Positions 39,327 to 46,452 of a DNA stretch of 64,000 bases are shown in pieces. This DNA is from VRUE01 sp036376915 (GTDB lineage Bacteria > Actinomycetota > Thermoleophilia > Solirubrobacterales > 70-9): the NCBI GenBank assembly GCA_036376915.1, contig DASUZK010000059.1, positions 106,314 to 170,313 on the forward strand, in the 5' to 3' direction. Numbering within the stretch: the first letter of the stretch is position 1; each line of letters begins with the position of its first letter. Below the pieces are notes generated by a model that saw only the letters and a program-made list of their open reading frames with translations, was not told the DNA's origin and did not search any database. The position numbers and the translations under genes are program-made.

Positions 39327-41057
39327 TCAAACCTTTTCAAAGATGTAGAAGTTGGTCTTGGCGCGACAGAAGCCCTGAAAGGCCTCCATTGGGATGTTCA
39401 GCGCACCACGAAGCTCGAGCCGGCCATTCAGCCACCCGGGAAGCCAGCGATAGGTTGGGCTGAAAAAATACGTCTCTGGCAAAACAATGCCGAGCTTGCC
39501 ATTTTTGACGAGCAATCTGTAGGACCGCTCCAAGAAAATCAGACCTATCTCCAATTTTGCGAAATCATTCTGTCCTCCCCCGGCCGCAGCGTTTGCGATG
39601 GAATACTTATTCCGCTTTGCATCGGCCGCAGAAACCTTGAGTTTCTGCCCAAAGGGAGGGTTGGTTATGACCGCCGTGTAGGAGCCGTCTTTCAGGGGTT
39701 GTTGAAGGTGCGGGTAGTCATTGCGCCACCGATGCTCCGCGAGACTGTCGCCCACGTGAATGTTTGCCGAGCCATCTCCTAGGATCACCAGGATTGCGCG
39801 CGCCAACTTCACATTGATGCCGTCCTTATCAACCCCCCAGATCTGTCTATGGGCAAAGGTTCGAGCGTTCGCCTGTGCGTTAGGCCCGGTACCGCGTGCA
39901 GCAACCGAACGGTAAGCCTCAATCAGGAAACCACCGGTGCCGCAGGCGGGGTCGATGATCTTGTCCTGTCGCGTGATCTCCATGATTTTTACAGCGCTAT
40001 CGATCACGCGACGGGGGGTAAAGTACTGACCCTCGCCAGCCTTCAGGTTCGCGCGACGGAATACCTGAAAGGCTGAAGAAACGGCGTCGGGCGCCATATC
40101 CATCAACTTCAAGGGTGAGAGTTCATAAACGGCTTGATGGATCGTGTGGTCGTCTAGCAGGAGTTCGCTGTCCTGCGCCTCGGTGAATATGTCGGTGCGC
40201 AGAAGACGCATATCCTCGAACTGCTTACGGACCCGTTTTGCGGTCTCAACCTCGCTAGACGCGAGCTGAAATGCCACTGACTCTTTCGGGTTGTCGGATC
40301 CGTTTGAGTCGGAGTCGAGCTTCAACAGCAACAAGTTGCAAATCTCGTTTAGCTGTTCGTCTGGGCGAGTTGATTTGGAGTCCTGGGTGACGATCGTGTC
40401 GAGCAGACGCTTAAAGACCCCTTTTAGCTCGCGCTCAGTTGGAGTCTTAAGCCGTTCGTAATTAAGCGGCTTCGCGGAGGGTTTCGAGAGGTTGTCCTCG
40501 GGCCGCGGAAGGTTTGCACCCTCTACGACCTGGACGCTGCCATCGGGCAGCTTGTAAACGGCGACGCTCTTATCGCCATTGGTCCAGTAGCCATACTTGG
40601 CACGTGGCTCGCGGCTCAGATAGATCTCGAGTTGGCTCTGGCCTTGCTCGAGCGTTGGCTCCTTGAACTCAAGGATCGCCAGGACATGCTCCCACTCTCC
40701 GGCGTGCTCCTCCGAGTCAAAGATCACCAAGTCAATCGGCCACGACTCAAAGCTCGAGCTGCGCTCTCGCTTTGCCGAGTCGTGGGGCGTTTGCGGGACG
40801 CGCCACTCCGGGCTCCACTGCAGCTGGCCTTCGGACCAACCTAGCTCTAGGAGCCTGGCGATCGTTGGCTCGCGAACTAGGACGTGCTCAGGCCCGATTG
40901 ACGCATCGGTCTTTGCCTTTGTGGGCGTCACTCGGCCGAGGTTAGGCATGGCGGTGGACGCGATGCTTTCCCGCGGCCCATAGTTGCCGGTCTTAACCTC
41001 GCGGTCCTTTAGGGGTCCACGAACCCAACCGACTTGGAACCACGGTAATCCCTTCAT
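39327..41057 (-). CDS. Restriction-modification protein: PD-(D/E)xK nuclease and N6-adenine methylase domains, 576 aa
   Basis: Residues about 75-150 form an HsdR_N-like nuclease: Asp in SWPIDLVIFD (about 109) and LEFKE (Glu/Lys about 130-132). A helical linker follows, then the type I-like methylase with DPACGTGG (about 369-376) and NPPF (about 466-469). The last residues TNFYIFEKV meet TGA at 39327. In related one-chain enzymes the frame runs on into a target-recognition domain, which here lies in frame beyond that stop. ATG at 41057 is a guess; ATG at 40949 is the other option. Its base composition is less GC-rich than that of neighbours, as expected for acquired DNA. Confidence 0.78.
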   Translation of the reverse strand: MKGLPWFQVGWVRGPLKDREVKTGNYGPRESIASTAMPNLGRVTPTKAKTDASIGPEHVLVREPTIARLLELGWSEGQLQWSPEWRVPQTPHDSAKRERSSSFESWPIDLVIFDSEEHAGEWEHVLAILEFKEPTLEQGQSQLEIYLSREPRAKYGYWTNGDKSVAVYKLPDGSVQVVEGANLPRPEDNLSKPSAKPLNYERLKTPTERELKGVFKRLLDTIVTQDSKSTRPDEQLNEICNLLLLKLDSDSNGSDNPKESVAFQLASSEVETAKRVRKQFEDMRLLRTDIFTEAQDSELLLDDHTIHQAVYELSPLKLMDMAPDAVSSAFQVFRRANLKAGEGQYFTPRRVIDSAVKIMEITRQDKIIDPACGTGGFLIEAYRSVAARGTGPNAQANARTFAHRQIWGVDKDGINVKLARAILVILGDGSANIHVGDSLAEHRWRNDYPHLQQPLKDGSYTAVITNPPFGQKLKVSAADAKRNKYSIANAAAGGGQNDFAKLEIGLIFLERSYRLLVKNGKLGIVLPETYFFSPTYRWLPGWLNGRLELRGALNIPMEAFQGFCRAKTNFYIFEKV

Positions 41058-41069
41058 ATCGCCGCCATT

Positions 41070-41120
41070 TCGGCACTCGTGCCCGAAATGGAGCGCAGAT
41101 TCAGCGCCGGTTGGAAAGGG
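41070..41120. repeat. Hairpin repeat, copy 3
   Basis: CATTTCGGCAC and GTGCCCGAAATG form a stem; then GCGCAG and GGTTGGAA follow, matching the second half of copy 1. It lies between the restriction-modification start and the tRNA-side att repeat. Confidence 0.45.
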
Positions 41121-41160
41121 CTCCAGAAAGCGAAGCCGCCCACGTGCAGGCACTTCAGGC

Positions 41161-41207
41161 GATGGAGCTAGGCGGATTCGAACCGCCGACCTCCTGGGTG
41201 CGATCCA
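41161..41207. repeat. Proximal att repeat, inside tRNA-Ala(CGC)
   Basis: Exact 47-bp partner of 36771-36817. It covers the 3' 45 nt of the intact tRNA gene and 2 bp past its end. Confidence 0.85.
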
Positions 41208-41235
41208 GGCGCTCTGCCAGCTGAGCTATAGCCCC
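41163..41235 (-). tRNA. tRNA-Ala(CGC)
   Basis: 73 nt. The acceptor GGGGCTA pairs with TAGCTCC and has the G3:U70 alanine identity pair. The D arm is AGCTCAGCTGGCAGAGC, the anticodon stem CCTGG/CCAGG holds loop ATCGCAC (anticodon CGC, codon GCG), and the T loop is TTCGAAT. CCA is not encoded. It is the integration target of the 4.4-kb element. Confidence 0.95.
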
Positions 41236-41322
41236 GAGTGCGTGGCTGGGAGGATCGTCCCAGGGCCCTCGCAAGGCGAAGGATAACCCCATAGGCTTTA
41301 GTTTCCCCGACGTACGCCGATC

Positions 41323-42177
41323 ATGGGCATTCTCGACGAGGCAATCAGAGAGCATTTGGAGCTGAAGCGCCAGCACGGCGCGGGCGATTCCGAGCTGCAG
41401 AAGCTCGAGGACGAGGCGTTCGGCCAGGCCGAGCGACCCGGGGACGAGGCTCCCTCGGATGCCGCTGCGGAGGCGCCGACGCAGTTCATGACGCAGCCCG
41501 AGGCGCCCGCGGAGCCCTCCGGCCGGCGCCAGCCGCCTTCGATCGCGGATCTGCAGGAGCCACCGCCTCCGCCCGCCGAGGAGTCCGCGCCCGCTGCCGA
41601 GGAGGAGCCGGATTCAGCCGCCTCCGACATCGCGCCCGCCGGTTCCACGACCGAGGAGCGCCAGGCGATCGCCGAGCAGCCGACCGAGTTGCACGACATA
41701 GAGGAGGAGCTCGCCGCGGAGTCGCCCAGCCCCTCCGACGAGGAGCTGGTCGAAGAGGAGATCGCCGAGCCTCGCCTCGCCCCGGCCGACGCGATTGCCG
41801 ACTTCGACGAGGACGAGGACGCCGAGGTCAGCGTCCAGGGCCCGGCGCCAGATGACGACGACGAGCTCGAGGACGAGGACGACGCCTTCTGGAACGAGCA
41901 ACGCCTATCCGACGAACTCGACCAGGCCTTGGAGGCGCCGCGGGACCCCGAGCCCGAGCTCGCCGAGGAGCCCGAGTCCGAGGAAGCGCCCGCCGTGCCG
42001 CCCGTCGCCGAGATCGAGGACGACGAGCCCGAGCCGGCTCGCGGCCCGGAGCCTGACACCCCCCACCGCCACGAGGACGTGCTCGAGGACACCCCCGACT
42101 TCCTCGAGGAGACCCCTGAGGACGACCAGCTCTGGTTCGAGCAGAAACCGCCGAAGGACTTCGACTTTGACGACTGA
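41323..42177 (+). CDS. Acidic, intrinsically disordered protein, 284 aa
   Basis: The first 35 residues are a short conserved-looking helix (MGILDEAIREHLELKRQHGA), and the rest is Glu/Asp/Pro/Ala-rich with no folded domain. The last 20 residues turn aromatic and acidic (DDQLWFEQKPPKDFDFDD). The beginning and end look like docking peptides joined by a disordered acidic linker. Function unknown. A weak hairpin GCGCAC-CACGT-GTGCGC follows at 42211-42227. Confidence 0.75.
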   Translation: MGILDEAIREHLELKRQHGAGDSELQKLEDEAFGQAERPGDEAPSDAAAEAPTQFMTQPEAPAEPSGRRQPPSIADLQEPPPPPAEESAPAAEEEPDSAASDIAPAGSTTEERQAIAEQPTELHDIEEELAAESPSPSDEELVEEEIAEPRLAPADAIADFDEDEDAEVSVQGPAPDDDDELEDEDDAFWNEQRLSDELDQALEAPRDPEPELAEEPESEEAPAVPPVAEIEDDEPEPARGPEPDTPHRHEDVLEDTPDFLEETPEDDQLWFEQKPPKDFDFDD

Positions 42178-42250
42178 CGAGCCGTAGGCCGTCGCACTTT
42201 CGGCACAGTCTGCGCACCACGTGTGCGCTTTAGGGAAGTACGGTCGCTGC

Positions 42251-42470
42251 GTGGCCTGGCGCAAGCAAAAGGGCGATCTCGCTGAGATGAAGGTGGCTGC
42301 GGATCTCCTGCCGTCTACGACCGCACCACCGATCTCTGTTACTACTGCCCGGCCAGCGAGCTCGGGGAAGGCCGGTGCGAGCTAAGTCTCCGGCTGGTTG
42401 CGGCTCGCAACGGACAGAGGATTGGAATCCGCAATGCGGAGGACTACACAGAGTCGGATTTCACGCGGGA
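42251..42470 (+). pseudogene. Internally deleted PD-(D/E)xK endonuclease remnant
   Basis: GTG at 42251 begins AWRKQKGDLAEMKVAADLL, the N-terminus of small group I intron-type PD-(D/E)xK endonucleases. About 60-70 codons of the core are missing. From 42313 a different frame gives VYDRTTDLCYYCPASELGEG and LSLRLVAARNGQRIGI, the C-terminal part of the same family, running into tRNA-Ala(TGC). A deletion joined the two pieces out of frame. The rest of 42178-42250 shows no feature beyond a weak hairpin. Confidence 0.6.
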
Positions 42471-42478
42471 ACTGAAAG

Positions 42479-42551
42479 TGGAGCCAGCCGGGATCGAACC
42501 GGCGACCTCGTGCTTGCAAAGCACGCGCTCTGCCAACTGAGCTATGGCCCC
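42479..42551 (-). tRNA. tRNA-Ala(TGC)
   Basis: 73 nt. The acceptor GGGGCCA pairs with TGGCTCC, again with G3:U70. The anticodon loop TTTGCAA in stem CGTGC/GCACG gives TGC, reading GCA. The T loop is TTCGATC. CCA is not encoded. Confidence 0.95.
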
Positions 42552-42589
42552 GCGGCTCCAATTGTAGGCGCGCGTTCGCGCTGGTCTGA

Positions 42590-44056
42590 TCAGCCCCTGG
42601 GCTCCAACCCCGGCAAGTCCGTCGTCCCCGGCTCCACAGGGAACGAGCCCGACGCATCGGCCGCCATCACTACCCGGCGCCTCAGCAGCTCGCGGGTCGC
42701 GGCGACGGCGTCCTCGCGGGCGCGGTCTCGGTCGAGGCCGTAGCGCTCGGCTAGCGCATCCGTTGCCTCGGCGAGGGTGCCGCCGTCGAGGGCGTCCATG
42801 ACGACGCCGCCGGATTCGTTCAGCCGCAGGTAGCTGCCGTCGCCGGCGAGCCGCACGAAGCGCTGTCGCGCGCTGCCGCTCCAGCGCAGGGGCGCGTGCC
42901 GGTAGCGCCGCGCCGCCGCCAGGCCCCGCACCTTCTCTTCGGCTTCCAGAAGCTCCACCTCAGGGTCGGCCGGTGCGGGAGGCGTCGGCTCCGGCACCTT
43001 CGCCTGCCTGCCCGAGGAGTCCGTCCCCGACGTCCCACCCCGGATCGAGATCTCGTCGTCCAGATACGCCACGAGCTCGGACTTCGGCAGATCCTCCGGG
43101 CCCTTCATCGCCCCAGCCCAGCGATTGATCCGCTCGTCGTCCCATCCCTCGCGGATCGCCGTCCAGCACGCCTCGACCCCGTCTCGCACCGCGTTGCCGA
43201 AGCTGAAGGGCCGCATCGAGTCCGGGCGCACGTCGCCGTTCGGTCGCACCAGGAAGCTGCCCGGCGCCTCGCGACCCTGCAGGCTGACGCTTCCGCCGGT
43301 CCCCGGCTGCAGCACGATCTGCATCGCCTCGCCGCGACGATCGCGGAACCCCTCGACCGCCTCCCGCAGCGCCTTGCGCGAGACTTTCCACTCGCCGCCG
43401 CGCGCCGCGGCCCCGGTCATCACCACCGGCGTGACCCGCACCCAGGGCACGCCCAGCGCCCACATCTGCTCGAGGAAGTCCGGCACGGCCTCGGCGTTCG
43501 CGGGCGTCACCACGTGCACGACGCAGACGCCGACCCCCGCGCCGAGCAGCCGGTCGATCCCCTCGACCGCGCGCCGCCAGCTCCCCGGCACGCCGCGCGA
43601 GCCGTCGTGCAGGCCCGCCCGCGCCCCGTCGAGGGAGACATGCGCGGTGAGGCCGCGCGCCGCACCCAGTCGCCGCGCCACCTCCTCGTCGACGAACCAG
43701 CCGTTGGTGTTGAGCGTCACTCCGACGCCGGCAGCGGCCAGCGCCTCGACCGTCTCCAACGTCAGCTCCCTGCGCAGCAGCGGCTCGCCGCCGGTGACGA
43801 CCGCCTCGACGATGCCGAGCGCGAGCGACTGGCGCACCACCTCGCGCCACTGCTCGTCGCTCAGCTCGGGCGTGCGCGCCAGCGTGTGCCGCGGCGAGTC
43901 GGTGTAGCAGAACCCGCAGCGCAGGTTGCAGGCGTAGGTGATCTCGAGCTTCGCCCCGACCGGCCGCTCGGGCGGCTCGGTGAGCGCGCGCGGCGACCTG
44001 CGGCCGGCCCGCCAGAGCAGCCGGCCCCAGGTGAAGCTGTTCTCGCGCGTCAGCAC
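42590..44056 (-). CDS. Radical SAM RiPP maturase with C-terminal PqqD-like recognition domain, 488 aa
   Basis: The iron-sulfur motif CNLRCGFC (CxxxCxxC, about 42-49) and VVTGGEPLLR identify a radical SAM enzyme. The region FLVRPNGDVRPDSMRPFSFGN (about 275-295) follows the SPASM layout but lacks its cysteines, so auxiliary clusters are unlikely. From about 400 on (RQRFVRLAGDGSYLRLNESG, then LAERYGLDRDRARED) it is a PqqD-like domain that binds leader peptides. It follows a 33-residue precursor ORF and an HPr-kinase-like gene on the same strand. It should modify the precursor; the bond formed is unknown. Start GTG at 44056. Confidence 0.85.
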   Translation of the reverse strand: MLTRENSFTWGRLLWRAGRRSPRALTEPPERPVGAKLEITYACNLRCGFCYTDSPRHTLARTPELSDEQWREVVRQSLALGIVEAVVTGGEPLLRRELTLETVEALAAAGVGVTLNTNGWFVDEEVARRLGAARGLTAHVSLDGARAGLHDGSRGVPGSWRRAVEGIDRLLGAGVGVCVVHVVTPANAEAVPDFLEQMWALGVPWVRVTPVVMTGAAARGGEWKVSRKALREAVEGFRDRRGEAMQIVLQPGTGGSVSLQGREAPGSFLVRPNGDVRPDSMRPFSFGNAVRDGVEACWTAIREGWDDERINRWAGAMKGPEDLPKSELVAYLDDEISIRGGTSGTDSSGRQAKVPEPTPPAPADPEVELLEAEEKVRGLAAARRYRHAPLRWSGSARQRFVRLAGDGSYLRLNESGGVVMDALDGGTLAEATDALAERYGLDRDRAREDAVAATRELLRRRVVMAADASGSFPVEPGTTDLPGLEPRG

Positions 44057-44124
44057 GTCAGCCCGTCGAGCGGCCGGTATCGCCCGTGCCGCCCGGTTGT
44101 CTCACTGCTCAGCCGATAGAGCTA

Positions 44125-44226
44125 CTACTGGAGGCTTGTGCCCGCCGCCGTGCTGACCGGGTAGCCGCCGGTGTCGATCTCCTCGACGCTGGGCGCCTCG
44201 TAGGGCGTGGACTTCTCGTCGCTCAT
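44125..44226 (-). CDS. Candidate RiPP precursor peptide, 33 aa
   Basis: ATG behind AGGAGGGGGAGAG opens a 33-codon frame ending in tandem TAG stops. The leader contains TPYEAPSVEEIDTGG (residues 7-21), close to the YxxPxVxxxG pattern recognised by PqqD-type domains, for example in lasso leaders. The last part, YPVSTAAGTSLQ (22-33), would be the core, with Ser/Thr residues including Ser31. It lies between the kinase-like and radical SAM genes on the same strand with no other gene in that gap. Confidence 0.75.
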   Translation of the reverse strand: MSDEKSTPYEAPSVEEIDTGGYPVSTAAGTSLQ

Positions 44227-44268
44227 CTCTCCCCCTCCTGTGTGTGGATCGAAGCCTGCCGGGGCAGT

Positions 44269-45141
44269 CTAGCCCCGAACGGCCATCGCGTCGAGCATCT
44301 TCCGCGTGGCGCGGGGAAGCTCGCCGAGATCGTCCGGCAGCGAGACGCTGAAGGCAGGCACGGTGCTCAGCAGCGTCGCCAGCCGGGCAAAGGCCGCGCC
44401 GATCGAGGCTCGACCGCCACTGTGGATGAGATTGGGGGTGAGCAGGGCCAGCGCCCGTGCCGGCTCGAGCGGCTCGACTCCGTGCCCCTCGCCGCGCTCG
44501 CCGAGCAGGACCACGGCAGCCACCGGGCAGGGCGGGGGCTCGTGGGGGGCCGGATCCGTAACGAGGTCGGTGCGCCGGCCCCCGTCGGCGTCCAGGCTGC
44601 GCACCCTGATCCCGCGGGCGCCCGGGAAGGCGATGGGCCCCTCAGGGCCCATCGAGATCGACACCCCGTCCTCCCCCAGCACCGCGTGGCCCGCTTCGCC
44701 GAGAGTCAGCGCGAGCGTCGACTTGCCCCGGCCGGTCGGGCCGCAGAAGAGGACCGCCCGCCCCTCGACCGCCACCGCCGAGGCATGGAGGGGGAGGTCC
44801 CCGCGCATCGCCAGCAGCGTGCACACGGCGGAGGAGGCGATGCGGTGCTCGCGCAGGCTCTCGTCGCCGTCGCCGGCGCGCACCGTCACCCGGGCGGCCC
44901 CGGGATCGAGCAGGAACTCGCCGCTGGGAGGCAGCTCCAGGAGGCAGCGGCCGTCGAGCTCGTATGAGGCGTAGAAGCGACGGCCGTCGTCGCCGACCAG
45001 CGTGCTCACCGGCTCCCCGCGCTGCACCGCGAGCGGCTCGATGACCGCGTCGATGGTCAGCTCACCGCGCGTCCCCGGCGCCGCATTCAGTCGCCGCAGC
45101 GGCAACTCGGTCTTAACCTCGAATCCGTAAAGGCTGCCCAT
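44269..45141 (-). CDS. HPr kinase-like protein of the RiPP locus, 290 aa
   Basis: HASAVAVEGRAVLFCGPTGR with GKST right after (about 125-148) is the HprK-type strand and P-loop, and GHAVLGEDGVSI carries the catalytic acid. The N-terminal 110 residues are a separate beta-rich domain. HprK-like proteins in lasso clusters phosphorylate a C-terminal serine of the precursor; here the precursor has Ser31, third from the end. Phosphorylation is inferred. ATG at 45141 is chosen; the longer open frame overlaps the divergent PqqD gene. Confidence 0.78.
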   Translation of the reverse strand: MGSLYGFEVKTELPLRRLNAAPGTRGELTIDAVIEPLAVQRGEPVSTLVGDDGRRFYASYELDGRCLLELPPSGEFLLDPGAARVTVRAGDGDESLREHRIASSAVCTLLAMRGDLPLHASAVAVEGRAVLFCGPTGRGKSTLALTLGEAGHAVLGEDGVSISMGPEGPIAFPGARGIRVRSLDADGGRRTDLVTDPAPHEPPPCPVAAVVLLGERGEGHGVEPLEPARALALLTPNLIHSGGRASIGAAFARLATLLSTVPAFSVSLPDDLGELPRATRKMLDAMAVRG

Positions 45142-45163
45142 CGCCGGGCTTAGGGTATGGCTC

Positions 45164-45451
45164 GTGGCTGAAGCGCAGATCGGGGCGAAGACCACGCTGC
45201 GGCGCACCGAGCGCGCGGTCCACGGCGATCTGCCCGAAGAGTCGGTCCTGCTCGACGTCGATTCCGGTGTCGCCGTGCGGCTGAACGCGACCGGCGCCTG
45301 GGTCTGGGGACAGCTGGAGCAGCCTCGCACCGTGACCGAGCTGGCCAGGAGCCTCGCCGGGCGCTTCGAGATCGCCGAGCCGCGCGCCGTCGACGACGTC
45401 GTGGCGTTTGCGCGCGAGATGGTCCGCCGGGAATTGCTCGCAGCGGACTAG
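45164..45451 (+). CDS. PqqD-family peptide-recognition protein, 95 aa
   Basis: A free-standing PqqD/RRE fold: VLLDVDSGVAVRLNATGAWV (about 28-47) and LEQPRTVTELARSLAGRFEI, then a C-terminal helix. It is divergent from the kinase-like gene by 22 bp and convergent with lipA by a 4-bp overlap. It probably binds the precursor leader. A second PqqD-like domain is fused to the radical SAM enzyme, so one may serve each modifying enzyme (inference). Start GTG at 45164. Confidence 0.82.
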   Translation: MAEAQIGAKTTLRRTERAVHGDLPEESVLLDVDSGVAVRLNATGAWVWGQLEQPRTVTELARSLAGRFEIAEPRAVDDVVAFAREMVRRELLAAD

Positions 45452-46452
45452 CCGCCGAGCGCCCGCTCGGGCAAATTTTGGTCCGCGTGATAGCTCGACC
45501 GAACCAGCGGGCCTGAAGCAACCGACTCGAAGCCGAGCTCGTAGGCGGCCCTCTCCAGCGCCTCGAACTCCTCCGGGTGCCAGTAGCGGACCACCGGCAG
45601 GTGGTTCTCGGTCGGCCGCAGGTACTGGCCCACGGTCAGCACCTGGACCCGGTGCTCGCGCAGGATCCCGAACGCCTCGACCATCTCCTCGAAGGACTCG
45701 CCGAGGCCGACCATCAGCCCAGACTTGGTGACGACGCGCTCGCCGCCCATCTCCTTCGCCATCTTCAGCACCCGGGCCGAGCGCAGGAACTTCGAGCCGC
45801 GCCGCGCCACGGGGTACAGGCGCGGCACCGTCTCCACGTTGTGATTGAAGACGTCGGGGCGCTCGTGGACCACCTTGGCCAGCGGCATCTCCTGGCCGCG
45901 GAAGTCGGGCGTGAGGATCTCGACCTTGCAGCCGGGCGCCTGCATCCGGATCGAGCGGATCACGCCGACGAAGGCGCTCGCCCCGTAGTCGGGCAGGTCG
46001 TCGCGGTCGACAGAGGTGACGACCGCGTGGCGCAGCCCCATCCTCTTCACCTGGTTGGCGACGCGCAGCGGCTCCAGCGGGTCGTTCCAGGTCGGAACCC
46101 CCGTCTTCACGTTGCAGAAGCCGCAGCGGCGCGTGCAGACGTCGCCGAGGATCATGAAGGTCGCCGTCCCGCGCTCCCAGCACTCGCCGACGTTGGGGCA
46201 GTTGGCCTCCTCGCAGACGGTGTGCAGGTTGTCGGAGCCGATCATCGACTTCAGCCGGCGGTAGGTCGGGCCGCCCGGCGCCGGCACCTTCAGCCACGGC
46301 GGCTTGCGGGCGCGTCGGAAGGGGACGGTGTCGGCGCTCTCCGCCGCCGTGCCGCCGGGCTTGGCACGTGAGCGGGTGACGTGGACGCGCTCGGCGCTAG
46401 GCGGGGGCTCTGGCGCGGCGACGGTCATCGGCTCGGCGCTCGTTTCGCTCAT
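45448..46452 (-). CDS. lipA: Lipoyl synthase, 334 aa
   Basis: Auxiliary-cluster motif CEEANCPNVGEC (about 59-70; CxxxxCxxxxxC) and radical SAM motif CTRRCGFC (CxxxCxxC, about 85-92) are both present, as is the C-terminal RSSYHAD serine ligand. It inserts two sulfurs into octanoyl groups on lipoyl domains, such as that of pdhC nearby. Its ATG overlaps the lipB stop by 4 bp, giving a lipB-lipA operon. The first 45 residues are a disordered extension. Confidence 0.97.
   Translation of the reverse strand: MSETSAEPMTVAAPEPPPSAERVHVTRSRAKPGGTAAESADTVPFRRARKPPWLKVPAPGGPTYRRLKSMIGSDNLHTVCEEANCPNVGECWERGTATFMILGDVCTRRCGFCNVKTGVPTWNDPLEPLRVANQVKRMGLRHAVVTSVDRDDLPDYGASAFVGVIRSIRMQAPGCKVEILTPDFRGQEMPLAKVVHERPDVFNHNVETVPRLYPVARRGSKFLRSARVLKMAKEMGGERVVTKSGLMVGLGESFEEMVEAFGILREHRVQVLTVGQYLRPTENHLPVVRYWHPEEFEALERAAYELGFESVASGPLVRSSYHADQNLPERALGG

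Larger units (their letters stand above)
36771..41207. mobile_element. 4.4-kb integrated element at tRNA-Ala(CGC), no integrase visible
   Basis: The same 47 bp, corresponding to the 3' half of tRNA-Ala plus 2 bp beyond, stands at 36771-36817 and 41161-41207 in direct orientation. The copy next to the intact tRNA restores the gene, and the far copy is the displaced original end, as in tRNA-targeting integrative elements. Content: AbiEi antitoxin, a decayed partner, and a one-chain restriction-modification gene. Base composition is visibly lower in GC than the flanks in the RM part. No tyrosine or serine recombinase lies inside, so mobilisation must have been in trans or the integrase was lost. 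Confidence 0.75.

Noticed and set aside
36818..41160. An integrase or transposase within the tRNA-bounded element
   Set aside because: All open frames were read; none shows tyrosine-recombinase RHRY, serine-recombinase or DDE motifs.
42590..45451. A lasso peptide cluster
   Set aside because: The leader motif and kinase are lasso-like, but no asparagine-synthetase-like cyclase or transglutaminase-like leader protease is present, and the maturase is a radical SAM enzyme.
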